This document shows positions 7,815 to 15,808 of a stretch of 18,957 bases of DNA, in pieces. Position 1 is the stretch's first letter. The number at the start of each line of letters is the position of its first letter. A program made the position numbers and the translations under genes. This DNA comes from an uncultured Marvinbryantia sp. GTDB taxonomy: Bacteria; Bacillota; Clostridia; Lachnospirales; Lachnospiraceae. The stretch lies in contig CANQJX010000008.1 in NCBI GenBank assembly GCA_947624335.1, positions 1 through 18,957 of the forward strand, in the 5' to 3' direction. Below the pieces are notes generated by a model. It was not told where the DNA came from. It was given only the letters and a program-made list of their open reading frames with translations, and searched no databases.

Positions 7815-7845
7815 CCAAAACATGCGCGCCGCTGTGCAGGCGCGC
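7815..7845 (-). terminator. Terminator of the lipoprotein gene
   Basis: On the minus strand GCGCGCC (7839-7845), an 8-nt loop and GGCGCGC (7824-7830) form a 7-bp all-GC stem, followed by ATGTTTTGGG. The U run is short, so efficiency is uncertain, but position 19 bp after the stop codon fits. Confidence 0.6.
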
Positions 7846-7863
7846 CGTCTTTGCTTTTCGCGT

Positions 7864-9159
7864 TTATTCAAACGCATATCTGGTTTTGTCCAGAATATCT
7901 TTCGCGTCGAAAAAATCTTTTAAGCTGTCCGCATACATATACAGGTCGTAGCCGTCCAGCGTCCTGCGCGTCTGGCGCACATAATCGCTGTTTACCTGCA
8001 AAAAGTCCGCCGTCGTCCAGATCCCGAAAAAGAACTGATATCCTTTTTCCAGAAGAAGTTCCATTTTCATTGTCCCTTCCGCCACTTCTTCGCCGTAAGG
8101 ATAGATCAGAAGATCGGTATCTCCCACCAACGAGCCTACTTTTTCTTCCCATTCGTCCAGGTCGTTCGCCAGCTCGTCATAATCCATTCCGGTCTCCAGC
8201 GAATCGTTGGCGTAGCTGTGGCACGCGATCTGCCATCCGGAATCCCGCAGGCTTGCGGCAATCCTGCTGATCGTACTTGCCCCCGTCTCAATCCCGTAGC
8301 CGAACACGCCCTCGTATCCTGTTACGGAAATAATGCCCTTTGCCCCGCGCAAAGAAAAATCCGGATGTTCTTCCACAAACGCGTCCACAATCGGCACGAC
8401 ATCGTAAGCGCCGACCATCGTTTTGCCGGACGCGTCCGTATACTCGTTCTGCACTTTTTCGTTCTCGTCTAAAACCATGCGCGCAGAAAACCCGTTTTCC
8501 GCCTGATGGTCGTAATAATTCGCCTCTGTAAATGACAGGATGATCGGCGTCTTTCCTTTCGGCACCAGCGGCGTATTTAAAGCGAAGCTGGTCGTTCCGT
8601 CCGCATTTTCCACATGGACCACAATGTCGTGGATATCCATGAGGATATAATCCCGGTTGTACAAAGACTGCAGGATCGCTTTGAATTCATCCACAGTCAG
8701 CGACCAGTTGTTGTAGTAGTACGCCATATCGTCCCCGTCAAACGCCCTCTGGGTATCTACAATCAGCGATTTCACGGAAAAGTGCGCCAGATCGCCGCCA
8801 AATTTTACCAGTTCCCCCTGAAGGCGCTGATAATCGATCCGCGCGCTGATCACGCGGTCGTCGTCCTGATATTCCTCGCTGATCTGATCCAGTTCCTTCA
8901 GCGCGCGCTCGTAATCATAAGAAGCCGCCAGACGCGCGGCTTTCTGCAAATGCCCGCCCACGTTTTCCTCTACTTTTTCTTCCGCCGCTTCCATTTCCCG
9001 CTGCGCTTTCATCTTCGGCGTCTCCACCGGTTCGTTGTTTTCGTATAACCCAAGCGTACCGATGCTCTCCGCAATCTGCGCATTCATCTTCTCCCGGCTG
9101 CAGCCGGTCAGGCAGCACAAAAAACAAACGCATACAAAAACAGATATACCTTTTCGCAT
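7864..9159 (-). CDS. Lipoprotein with degenerate polysaccharide deacetylase domain
   Basis: 431 residues. A signal peptide with lipobox LTGC (Cys20) predicts a lipid-anchored extracytoplasmic protein. Residues about 45-115 are charged and helical, resembling a TPR or coiled-coil spacer. From about 200 the protein follows the NodB-type carbohydrate esterase 4 fold: ILSFTEANYY (207-216) stands where TFDDG is expected, IACHSYAND (311-319) where HSxxHP is expected, and IYPYGEE (352-358) keeps the PYG motif. The metal triad Asp-His-His therefore reads Glu/His314/Asn318, so classical deacetylase activity is doubtful. It could be an inactive binding protein or an enzyme with altered metal site. Own promoter and terminator; AAAGGA precedes the ATG. 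The fold assignment is from motif order and spacing. Confidence 0.82.
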   Translation of the reverse strand: MRKGISVFVCVCFLCCLTGCSREKMNAQIAESIGTLGLYENNEPVETPKMKAQREMEAAEEKVEENVGGHLQKAARLAASYDYERALKELDQISEEYQDDDRVISARIDYQRLQGELVKFGGDLAHFSVKSLIVDTQRAFDGDDMAYYYNNWSLTVDEFKAILQSLYNRDYILMDIHDIVVHVENADGTTSFALNTPLVPKGKTPIILSFTEANYYDHQAENGFSARMVLDENEKVQNEYTDASGKTMVGAYDVVPIVDAFVEEHPDFSLRGAKGIISVTGYEGVFGYGIETGASTISRIAASLRDSGWQIACHSYANDSLETGMDYDELANDLDEWEEKVGSLVGDTDLLIYPYGEEVAEGTMKMELLLEKGYQFFFGIWTTADFLQVNSDYVRQTRRTLDGYDLYMYADSLKDFFDAKDILDKTRYAFE

Positions 9160-9201
9160 GAAACAATCCTTTCCTGCCGGAACCTCTGTCCTGCTACCTT
9201 C

Positions 9202-9230
9202 AGTATATCTGCTCTGGTCAAAAAATACAA
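9202..9230 (-). promoter_or_regulatory. Promoter of the lipoprotein gene
   Basis: Minus-strand TTGTAT (9225-9230), a 17-bp spacer and TATACT (9202-9207). It begins 6 bp after the gatB stop, and no terminator follows gatB, so the lipoprotein may also receive read-through from the aspS operon. Confidence 0.65.
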
Positions 9231-9236
9231 GTCTTA

Positions 9237-10676
9237 CTATTGCCGCGGCAGAAGCTCCCGCAGCAACTGATTGACCGCGGCTGGATCCGCCTTGCCTTTC
9301 ATCGCTTTCATGGTCTGCCCGACCAGAAAACCGAGCGCTCTGTCCTTTCCGCCTCTGTAATCCGCGACGGACTGCGGGTTTGCCGCGATAACTTCCTCCA
9401 CTGCGCTGCGGAGCGCGCCTTCATCGCGTACAATCCGCAGTCCCTTTTCTTCTATATATTGTCCGGGGTCGACGTCCCGCGCGAAAATTTCGGCAAATAC
9501 TTCCTTTGCCACGCTGCCGTTGATCGCTCCCTCGTCCACAAGATCTACCAGTTTTGCCAAATGCTCCGGTGAAAAGCGGATATCCTGCGGATCCTGGTTG
9601 TTTTCTTTTAAAAGCCGCAGCGTTTCCCCCATCAGCCAGTTGGACACCTTTTTCGGCTTGCCGCAGATGGCGGTCGCCGCCTCAAAGACATCCGCCAGCT
9701 TTTTGGAGGAAGTAAGGATTCCCGCATCGTAATCGGGAATGTCAAATTCCTCCAGATAACGCTTCCGTTTCTCCGTGCGCATCTCCGGCTGCCGCTTTCT
9801 GATGCGCGCGATCCATGCGTCGTCCACTGCTACCGGAACCAAATCGGGATCCGGAAAATAGCGGTAGTCCTGCGCGTCCTCTTTTGAGCGCATCGCATAG
9901 GAATATTCTTTTGCGTCATCCCAGCGCCTTGTCTCCTGCACAACCTTTTCGCCCGCTTCCAGAAGATCGATCTGGCGTCCGCGCTCATGTTCAATCGCGC
10001 GCGCAATCGCGCGGAATGAATTCAGATTTTTCATTTCGGTGCGCGTGCCGAACTGCCGCGCTCCCTGTTCGCGCACGGAAAGATTCACGTCCGCGCGCAT
10101 GCTGCCCTCCTGCAGCTTGCAGTCGGAAGCGCCCAGGTATTGAATCATCAGACGCAGCTTATCCAGATAAGCGATAACCTCGTCGGCGGAGCGCATATCC
10201 GGTTCCGATACAATTTCGATCAGCGGAACCCCGCTGCGGTTAAAGTCTACATACGAGCAGTCTTCCCACTCGTCGTGGATCAGCTTGCCCGCGTCCTCTT
10301 CCATATGGATCTCGTGAATGCCGATGCGTTTGACTCCCTCCGGCGTTTCAATGTCGATGCCCCCGTCGTGGCAGATTGGCAGATAAAGCTGCGAGATCTG
10401 ATAGTTCTGCGGATTGTCCGGATAAAAATAATTTTTACGGTCAAATTTGCAGTACCGGTTGATCTGACAACCGGTCGCCAGCCCTACGGCCAGCGCATAT
10501 TCCAGCACCTGCCGGTTCAGTACCGGCAAGGCCCCCGGCATCCCCGCGCACACCGGGCACACATGCGTATTGGGCGCCGCGCCGAACGCCGTAGAACAGC
10601 CGCAGAAAATCTTGGTCTTTGTCGCCAGTTCCACATGGACCTCCAGACCGATTACCGTTTCATATTGTTTTCCCAT
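9237..10676 (-). CDS. gatB: Asp/Glu-tRNA(Asn/Gln) amidotransferase subunit B
   Basis: tRNA-binding kinase subunit of GatCAB, which phosphorylates the misacylated Asp- or Glu-tRNA and amidates it with ammonia from GatA. 479 residues, full length. The start YETVIGLEVHVEL is diagnostic; zinc cysteines are 25, 27, 40 and 43 (CGC...CPVC). GIHEIHMEEDAGKL, DFNRSGVPLIEIVSEPD and EGSMRADVNLS are conserved catalytic-domain blocks. The last 150 residues form the helical plus YqeY-like tail that holds the tRNA elbow. Its ATG follows the gatA stop with no gap. Last gene of the aspS-gatCAB operon. Confidence 0.98.
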   Translation of the reverse strand: MGKQYETVIGLEVHVELATKTKIFCGCSTAFGAAPNTHVCPVCAGMPGALPVLNRQVLEYALAVGLATGCQINRYCKFDRKNYFYPDNPQNYQISQLYLPICHDGGIDIETPEGVKRIGIHEIHMEEDAGKLIHDEWEDCSYVDFNRSGVPLIEIVSEPDMRSADEVIAYLDKLRLMIQYLGASDCKLQEGSMRADVNLSVREQGARQFGTRTEMKNLNSFRAIARAIEHERGRQIDLLEAGEKVVQETRRWDDAKEYSYAMRSKEDAQDYRYFPDPDLVPVAVDDAWIARIRKRQPEMRTEKRKRYLEEFDIPDYDAGILTSSKKLADVFEAATAICGKPKKVSNWLMGETLRLLKENNQDPQDIRFSPEHLAKLVDLVDEGAINGSVAKEVFAEIFARDVDPGQYIEEKGLRIVRDEGALRSAVEEVIAANPQSVADYRGGKDRALGFLVGQTMKAMKGKADPAAVNQLLRELLPRQ

Positions 10677-12149
10677 TTATTCCACCGCCTTTTTTGCCGG
10701 ATCGGACGCCGTATCCGCCCTGCCGCGCTCATAGCTGTACGCCGCGCGCAGGATATTTTTCTCTTTAAAGCAGTCTCCCAAAAGCTGTACGCCGATCGGC
10801 AGCCCTTTGGAATCCGTCCCGCACGGAACGCTGATTCCGGGAATGCCCGCCAGGTTTGCCGAAATCGTGTAAATATCGCCCAGATACATCTTAAGCGGGT
10901 CGGAGAGGCTTTCCCCTAATTTCGGCGCCGTCGTGGGAGCGACCGGGCCAAGAATCACATCATATTTTTCAAACGCCCGGTCAAACGCCTGCCGGATCAG
11001 CGCTTTTGTGCGCAGCGCTTTCAGATAGTATGCGTCGTAATAACCCGAACTTAAAACGAACGAACCCAGCATAATGCGCCGTTTTACCTCCGGCCCGAAT
11101 CCCTCCGACCGGCTGCGCTTATACATCTGGTGCAGGCCGTCGAATTCTTTTGTGCGATAGCCGTATTTCACGCCGTCAAAACGCGACAGGTTGGAACTCG
11201 CCTCCGCGGAGGCAATCGTATAATATGCCGGGATGGCGTATTCTGTCAGGCTTAAGTCAAATTCTTCTACCGACGCGCCCTTTTCCTTTAAAACATCGGC
11301 CGCTTTCAAGACGGCGGCTCTGACTTCCCCGTCGAGGCCCTCGCCCAGATAGTCGCCGGGAATACCGACGCGCAGTCCCCGCACATCGTCCGTAAGCGCT
11401 TCGGTAAAACGCCCGTCGGCGCGCGCCACCGAAGTGCTGTCTTTTTCATCGCGTCCGGCAAGGATTTCAAGGATAGCGGCGCAGTCGCCCACATTTTTTG
11501 CGATCGGCCCGATCTGATCCAGCGAGGATCCGTATGCGACCAGCCCGTAGCGCGATACCGTCCCGTATGTGGGCTTTAAGCCCGTAACCCCGCAAAAGGA
11601 ACTGGGCTGGCGGATGGAACCGCCCGTATCGGAGCCGAGCGCAAAGAAACATTCTTTTGCCGCCACCGCGGCACAGGAGCCGCCCGAAGAGCCGCCAGGT
11701 ACATGCGCAAGATTATGCGGATTTCTGGTAACGCCCCAGGCGGACGTCTCTGTGGTGCTTCCCATGGCAAACTCGTCCATATTTGTCTTTCCCAGCACGA
11801 TCACGCCCGCGCGTTCCAGGCTTTCGACCGCCTGCGCGGAATAAGCCGGTACAAAATTCCCCAGTATTTTGGAACCGCAGGTAGTCAAAAGGCCCGCTGT
11901 GCAGATATTATCCTTAACCGCCGCCGGCACGCCCGCAAGCGGACCGTTCAGCGTTCCGTCCGCAATCTGTTTTTGTACCTCGCGCGCCCGTGTAAGCGCG
12001 CCCTCCTCGTCCACCGTCACATAGGCGTGCACGTCTTTTTCCACTTCTTTTATGCGCGACAGGGAGGCCTGCACCGCCTCCACCGCGCTGATTTCCCCCG
12101 CGCGGATCCTGCGTCCCAGTTCCAGTGCGGACAATTCCAATAATTCCAT
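10677..12149 (-). CDS. gatA: Asp/Glu-tRNA(Asn/Gln) amidotransferase subunit A
   Basis: Glutaminase subunit of GatCAB, amidase-signature family, 490 residues. The catalytic Lys79 (VKDNI), cis-Ser154 (GGSSGGS) and nucleophile Ser178 (GSDTGGSIR) are all present, at the same numbers as in the well-studied Staphylococcus enzyme. It releases ammonia from glutamine and passes it through a tunnel to GatB. AGGAGG precedes the ATG. It lies 32 bp after gatC and directly abuts gatB. Confidence 0.98.
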   Translation of the reverse strand: MELLELSALELGRRIRAGEISAVEAVQASLSRIKEVEKDVHAYVTVDEEGALTRAREVQKQIADGTLNGPLAGVPAAVKDNICTAGLLTTCGSKILGNFVPAYSAQAVESLERAGVIVLGKTNMDEFAMGSTTETSAWGVTRNPHNLAHVPGGSSGGSCAAVAAKECFFALGSDTGGSIRQPSSFCGVTGLKPTYGTVSRYGLVAYGSSLDQIGPIAKNVGDCAAILEILAGRDEKDSTSVARADGRFTEALTDDVRGLRVGIPGDYLGEGLDGEVRAAVLKAADVLKEKGASVEEFDLSLTEYAIPAYYTIASAEASSNLSRFDGVKYGYRTKEFDGLHQMYKRSRSEGFGPEVKRRIMLGSFVLSSGYYDAYYLKALRTKALIRQAFDRAFEKYDVILGPVAPTTAPKLGESLSDPLKMYLGDIYTISANLAGIPGISVPCGTDSKGLPIGVQLLGDCFKEKNILRAAYSYERGRADTASDPAKKAVE

Positions 12150-12181
12150 GTTCTCCTCCTATACAGCCTCCGCTTATACGG

Positions 12182-12475
12182 CTATTCTACGGTTTTCGGC
12201 ACTACAAAGGCGCCGTTTTTTTCCTCCGGCGCATTTTTCAGAATCTTGTCGCGCTCGTCTCCGTTCGTGACAACGTCCTCCCGGAATACGTTCTGAACCG
12301 GAAGCACATGCGACATGGGTTCCACGCCCGATGTATCGAGCTCGTTTAATTGATCGATATAATCCAGCATTTTTTCCATGTCCTGTTTTGCCTGCCGCCG
12401 CTCTTCCTCAGAAAGTTCCAGTTTTGCAAGGATAGCGACATATTCCATCGTTTCATCCGATATGATATTTGCCAT
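12182..12475 (-). CDS. gatC: Asp/Glu-tRNA(Asn/Gln) amidotransferase subunit C
   Basis: Small 97-residue belt subunit that wraps the GatA-GatB interface. It has the family pattern: early YVAILAKLELSEEE, MLDYIDQLNELDTSGVEPMSHVLPVQNVFREDVV, and a C-terminal KNAPEEKNGAFVVPKTVE. The start has AGAGGAGAG 6-7 nt before the ATG. It sits 42 bp after aspS and 32 bp before gatA, completing the operon order aspS-gatC-gatA-gatB. Confidence 0.97.
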   Translation of the reverse strand: MANIISDETMEYVAILAKLELSEEERRQAKQDMEKMLDYIDQLNELDTSGVEPMSHVLPVQNVFREDVVTNGDERDKILKNAPEEKNGAFVVPKTVE

Positions 12476-12517
12476 ATGATCTCTCCTCTTGCCCGTTCTC
12501 TGTTTTTTTCCTGCGCC

Positions 12518-14263
12518 CTAATCGCGCACGCGGATATGCGCCTCGCGAAGCTGCTGCTCCGTCACAAAGCCAGGCGCCGCGCACATCAGGTCTTCGGCGT
12601 TCCCGTTCATGGGGAACGCGATCACTTCCCGGATATTTTCTTCGTTTTTCAAAAGCATCAGCATACGGTCAATCCCCGGCGCCATGCCCGCATGGGGCGG
12701 CGCGCCGAAGCAAAACGCGCTGTAAAGCGCCCCGAATTTATTTCTTAGGGTTTCTTCGTCATAGCCTGCAATCTCAAACGCCTTTTTCATAATTCTGATA
12801 TCATGGTTGCGCACAGCCCCGGAAGAAAGCTCTACGCCGTTGCAGACAATATCGTACTGATAGGCAAGGACAGAAAGCGGGTCGCTCTTTTCCAGCGCTT
12901 CCAGTCCGCCCTGCGGCATCGAAAACGGATTGTGCGTAAAACCGATCTGCTTTGTCTGCGGATCTTTTTCAAACATCGGAAAATCATTTACATAACAGAA
13001 ACGATACGCGCGCTTTTCGATCAGATCCAGTTTCTCGCCGAGTTCGGTGCGGATCATGCCCGCGTAATACGCGGCGCGTTCTTCTCTGTCCGCGATAAAG
13101 AAAATCGTATCTCCCGCTTCCAGTCCGGCAAGGACGGCAAATTCTTTTTTGAGGTCCTGCGGGATAAACTTGTCGATCGGTCCTTTATAGGAACCGTCCT
13201 CCATTACTTCCAGATAGCCCAGTCCGCCCATGCCCAGATCCATGGCAAATTTTAAGAGGCGTTCGTGAAAGCCCTTCGACATTTCTGCGTGTACGCGGAT
13301 CGCCCTTACCGTCTTTTTGAGGAACGGCTGAAAGGAGCAGCGCTGGAAAAACTCCGTTACGTCGATGATGCGAAGCGGATTTCGCAGATCCGGTTTATCG
13401 GTGCCAAATTCCAGCATCGCCTGCCGGTAGCTGATCACCGGGTAAGGCGCTTTTGTAACCGCGTATCCCTCCGGCGCAAATTTTTCAAACGCCGCCGTCA
13501 ATACCTGTTCGCCCACTGCAAATACTTCTTCCTGCCCGGCAAAACTCATCTCAAAGTCAAGTTGATAAAATTCGCCGGGGGACCGATCCGCGCGCGCATC
13601 CTCGTCGCGGAAGCAGGGCGCGATCTGAAAATACCGGTCAAACCCGGATACCATCAAAAGCTGCTTATACTGCTGCGGCGCCTGCGGCAAGGCATAAAAC
13701 TTCCCCTTAAATTTGCGCGACGGCACAATATAATCGCGCGCGCCTTCCGGCGAGGACGCGCACAGAATCGGCGTCTGAATCTCCAAAAAGCCCAGTTCCG
13801 TCATTTTCTGACGCAAAAAGGCGATCACCTGCGAGCGGAAAATTATATTGTCTTTTACTTTCTGGTTGCGCAGATCAAGATACCGGTATTTAAGCCGCAC
13901 TTCCTCGCGCACCTCGCGGCTTTTCTGGACGTCAAACGGAAGCGTACGAAAAACGTCGCCCAAAATATCAATCTTATGCGCTTCCAGTTCAATCGTCCCC
14001 GTGGGAATTTTCGGATTGTACGTCTCTTCGTCGCGCTTTTCCACCCGTCCTTTAATGGATACCGTCTGTTCTTTATGGATCCCTTCCAGCAGCTTTCCGT
14101 CGCGGATCACCACCTGTACCACGGCATACATATCTCTTATGTCAAGGAAAGAAACTCCCCCGTGGTCGCGGATGTTCTCCACCCATCCCGCGATGCGAAG
14201 CTCTTTATCAATATCCGCTTCGCTGATCTGTCCTAACGTAACGTCTCTGTAATGATTGCTCAT
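12518..14263 (-). CDS. aspS: Aspartyl-tRNA synthetase, probably non-discriminating
   Basis: Class IIb synthetase of bacterial type, 581 residues. An N-terminal OB anticodon-binding domain (about 5-105) precedes the catalytic domain with motif 2 FRDEDARADRSPGEFYQLDFE and motif 3 GIDRMLML, and a GAD insertion between them. His34 in RDHGGV is the residue typical of non-discriminating AspRS that also charge tRNA(Asn); discriminating enzymes such as that of E. coli have Leu there. I start at the ATG 14261-14263 because GGAG lies 8 nt before it; the in-frame GTG at 14270-14272 overlaps the ribosome binding site. Operon with gatCAB under an Asn-type T-box fits production of Asp-tRNA(Asn) as substrate for GatCAB. 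Confidence 0.96.
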   Translation of the reverse strand: MSNHYRDVTLGQISEADIDKELRIAGWVENIRDHGGVSFLDIRDMYAVVQVVIRDGKLLEGIHKEQTVSIKGRVEKRDEETYNPKIPTGTIELEAHKIDILGDVFRTLPFDVQKSREVREEVRLKYRYLDLRNQKVKDNIIFRSQVIAFLRQKMTELGFLEIQTPILCASSPEGARDYIVPSRKFKGKFYALPQAPQQYKQLLMVSGFDRYFQIAPCFRDEDARADRSPGEFYQLDFEMSFAGQEEVFAVGEQVLTAAFEKFAPEGYAVTKAPYPVISYRQAMLEFGTDKPDLRNPLRIIDVTEFFQRCSFQPFLKKTVRAIRVHAEMSKGFHERLLKFAMDLGMGGLGYLEVMEDGSYKGPIDKFIPQDLKKEFAVLAGLEAGDTIFFIADREERAAYYAGMIRTELGEKLDLIEKRAYRFCYVNDFPMFEKDPQTKQIGFTHNPFSMPQGGLEALEKSDPLSVLAYQYDIVCNGVELSSGAVRNHDIRIMKKAFEIAGYDEETLRNKFGALYSAFCFGAPPHAGMAPGIDRMLMLLKNEENIREVIAFPMNGNAEDLMCAAPGFVTEQQLREAHIRVRD

Positions 14264-14309
14264 GCGTCCCACTCCTTTATTGTTCTTTGATCAAAAATCT
14301 TTGCCATAG

Positions 14310-14344
14310 AAAAACCCCAAGATACATCTGATTGTATCCCGGGG
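14310..14344 (-). terminator. T-box attenuator terminator
   Basis: Minus-strand stem CCCCGGGAUACA / UGUAUCUUGGGG (14333-14344 with 14315-14326, two G-U pairs), a 6-nt loop and UUUUU (14310-14314). This is the intrinsic terminator that competes with the T-box antiterminator, 47 nt before the aspS start codon. Confidence 0.9.
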
Positions 14345-14566
14345 CGAATAAACTGGTCTTATCCGCGGTACCACCCGCATTTGCAGGGCTTCCTGCCTCA
14401 TTTGTAAATAACGCTTACCCGCGTACCGGCCTACTGCCGTGCCTGTTCAGCCGGTCTGCTCCGGAGTGTTCCCTTTTTGTCCGTTCCCTCAAACAGCGCT
14501 CTCAGTCGGCGACGCCGTATTCCTGTCAAGTTCTGCGTACAAGAGTCTCCTTCTTCGCATTTCACT
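14310..14566 (-). ncRNA. T-box riboswitch leader of aspS-gatCAB (specifier AAC, Asn)
   Basis: The minus-strand leader contains the T-box hallmark GGTGGTACCGCGG (14363-14375), whose bulge pairs with the free CCA end of uncharged tRNA. It is followed at the right distance by a terminator. Upstream, GGAG of GAAGAAGGAGACUCUU pairs with CUCC at 14462-14466 and CUCUU with AAGGG, giving the base of Stem I; the unpaired 3' strand between these helices reads AACA, so the specifier is most likely AAC (Asn, 14468-14470) followed by the usual purine. An alternative GAC (Asp) triplet lies about 11 nt upstream, but inside the next helix region. Uncharged tRNA(Asn) would stabilise the antiterminator and turn the operon on. 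Confidence 0.93.
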
Positions 14567-14572
14567 GAAACG

Positions 14573-14601
14573 ATGATAACACATCATTTTTTGAATTACA
14601 A
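14573..14601 (-). promoter_or_regulatory. Promoter of the T-box-aspS-gatCAB operon
   Basis: Minus-strand TTGTAA (14596-14601), a 17-bp spacer and TATCAT (14573-14578), with transcription expected to start near 14566, a short distance before Stem I of the T-box. The next 70 bp to the asnA promoter are AT-rich with no other feature seen. Confidence 0.65.
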
Positions 14602-14675
14602 GACTCGCTGTTATGGAAATATTTTATTATTTTAATGAAAATTTCTCATGCTTCCCAAAAGGGGGCTGAAAAATC

Positions 14676-14703
14676 TTGACATTCCAAAAAGGTATTGTAT
14701 AAT
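14676..14703 (+). promoter_or_regulatory. Promoter of asnA
   Basis: TTGACA (14676-14681), a 16-bp spacer and TATAAT (14698-14703), both perfect. Start of transcription is expected near 14710, giving a leader of about 60 nt. It diverges from the aspS promoter about 75 bp away. Confidence 0.85.
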
Positions 14704-14729
14704 GATAGGCAAAACGTATTATCGTATTG

Positions 14730-14754
14730 CGGGTAGCCATTGGCTACCCGTTTT
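14730..14754 (+). promoter_or_regulatory. Terminator-like hairpin in the asnA leader
   Basis: CGGGTAGCC (14730-14738), the triloop ATT and GGCTACCCG (14742-14750) form a perfect 9-bp stem, directly followed by TTTT and then AT and the ribosome binding site AAGGAGG. It could be an attenuator, a 5' stabiliser or a protein operator. No alternative antiterminator pairing partner is obvious in the short leader. Confidence 0.6.
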
Positions 14755-14769
14755 ATAAGGAGGAGCTTC

Positions 14770-15780
14770 ATGGAACATTTACAGATCCCGGAACACTATC
14801 GGCCGGCTCTGAACCTGCACGACACGCAGGTGGGCATCAAGACCGTAAAAGATTTTTTTCAGCAGACGCTTGCCGCCAGTTTAAATCTGCTGCGCGTATC
14901 GGCGCCCCTGTTCGTTTCGCCGGACTCAGGGCTGAACGACAACTTAAACGGCGTGGAACGTCCCGTCTCATTCGGAATTAAAGAGCAGGCGGAAAAAGAA
15001 GCGGAGATTGTACATTCGCTGGCAAAGTGGAAACGCTACGCTTTAAAAAAATACGGATTTTCCCACGGCGAAGGGCTTTACACCGATATGAGCGCAATCC
15101 GCCGCGACGAGCAGACCGATAACATCCACTCGATCTATGTGGATCAGTGGGACTGGGAAAAAATCATTGCAAAGGAAGAACGCAATGAGGAAACGTTAAA
15201 AAATGTGGTGCGCACAGTTTACAGCGCTTTGAAGAAAACGGAAAAATATATGGCGATCCAGTACGATTACATCGAGGAAATCCTGCCAAAAGAGATTTAT
15301 TTTATCACGTCGCAGGAGTTGGAAGACCGCTATCCTGACTGTACGCCGAAAGAGCGCGAATACCGCATTACCAGGGAAAAGGGCGCGGTCTTTATCATGC
15401 AGATCGGGGGAACGCTCGCATCCGGCGAACGCCACGACGGCAGGGCGCCGGATTATGACGACTGGTCATTAAACGGCGATATTATCGTTTATTATCCGGT
15501 GCTTGACATCGCCCTGGAGCTTTCTTCCATGGGAATCCGCGTAGACGAGGAAAGCCTTGCGCGCCAGCTTGCGCTTGCCGGATGCCCGGAGCGCGCAAAT
15601 CTGCCGTTCCAGAAGGCGGTGCTGGAAAAAGAACTGCCCTACACAATCGGAGGAGGCATCGGTCAGTCCCGCATCTGTATGTTTTATCTGCGAAAAGCGC
15701 ATATTGGAGAAGTACAGGTTTCGCTGTGGCCGGAAGCGGTAACGGAAGAAGCGTTGAGGCACGGCATCCAACTGCTGTAA
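14770..15780 (+). CDS. asnA: Aspartate-ammonia ligase (asparagine synthetase A)
   Basis: Makes free asparagine from aspartate, ammonia and ATP through a beta-aspartyl-AMP intermediate; cytosolic. 336 residues, close to the roughly 330 of E. coli AsnA, an enzyme with a class II synthetase fold. Diagnostic segments: LNDNLNGVERPVSF (about 55-68), FSHGEGLYTDMSAIRRDE, SIYVDQWDWEK and GGGIGQSRICMFYL near the C-terminus. The ATG at 14770-14772 follows AAGGAGG by 6 nt; longer in-frame upstream starts lie inside the leader hairpin and have no ribosome binding site. It is divergent to aspS-gatCAB, so free Asn and tRNA-bound Asn synthesis are encoded side by side. Confidence 0.97.
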   Translation: MEHLQIPEHYRPALNLHDTQVGIKTVKDFFQQTLAASLNLLRVSAPLFVSPDSGLNDNLNGVERPVSFGIKEQAEKEAEIVHSLAKWKRYALKKYGFSHGEGLYTDMSAIRRDEQTDNIHSIYVDQWDWEKIIAKEERNEETLKNVVRTVYSALKKTEKYMAIQYDYIEEILPKEIYFITSQELEDRYPDCTPKEREYRITREKGAVFIMQIGGTLASGERHDGRAPDYDDWSLNGDIIVYYPVLDIALELSSMGIRVDEESLARQLALAGCPERANLPFQKAVLEKELPYTIGGGIGQSRICMFYLRKAHIGEVQVSLWPEAVTEEALRHGIQLL

Positions 15781-15808
15781 ATTGCATGACAGAGAATTGA
15801 GGAATCCC

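Noticed and set aside
7659..7877. A 72-codon minus-strand open frame upstream of nrdD
   Set aside because: It spans a terminator, the nrdD promoter and both NrdR boxes and has no ribosome binding site.
10140..10919. A 259-codon plus-strand open frame
   Set aside because: It is antisense to the start of gatB and the end of gatA and is a by-product of codon bias there.
13265..14236. A long open frame of 323 codons on the plus strand
   Set aside because: It is fully antisense to aspS, whose protein has unmistakable synthetase motifs; the antisense translation is basic, low in recognisable motifs, and has no ribosome binding site.
14710..14769. A leader peptide with Asn codons for classical attenuation of asnA
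   Set aside because: No start codon with ribosome binding site and no run of Asn codons precedes the hairpin.
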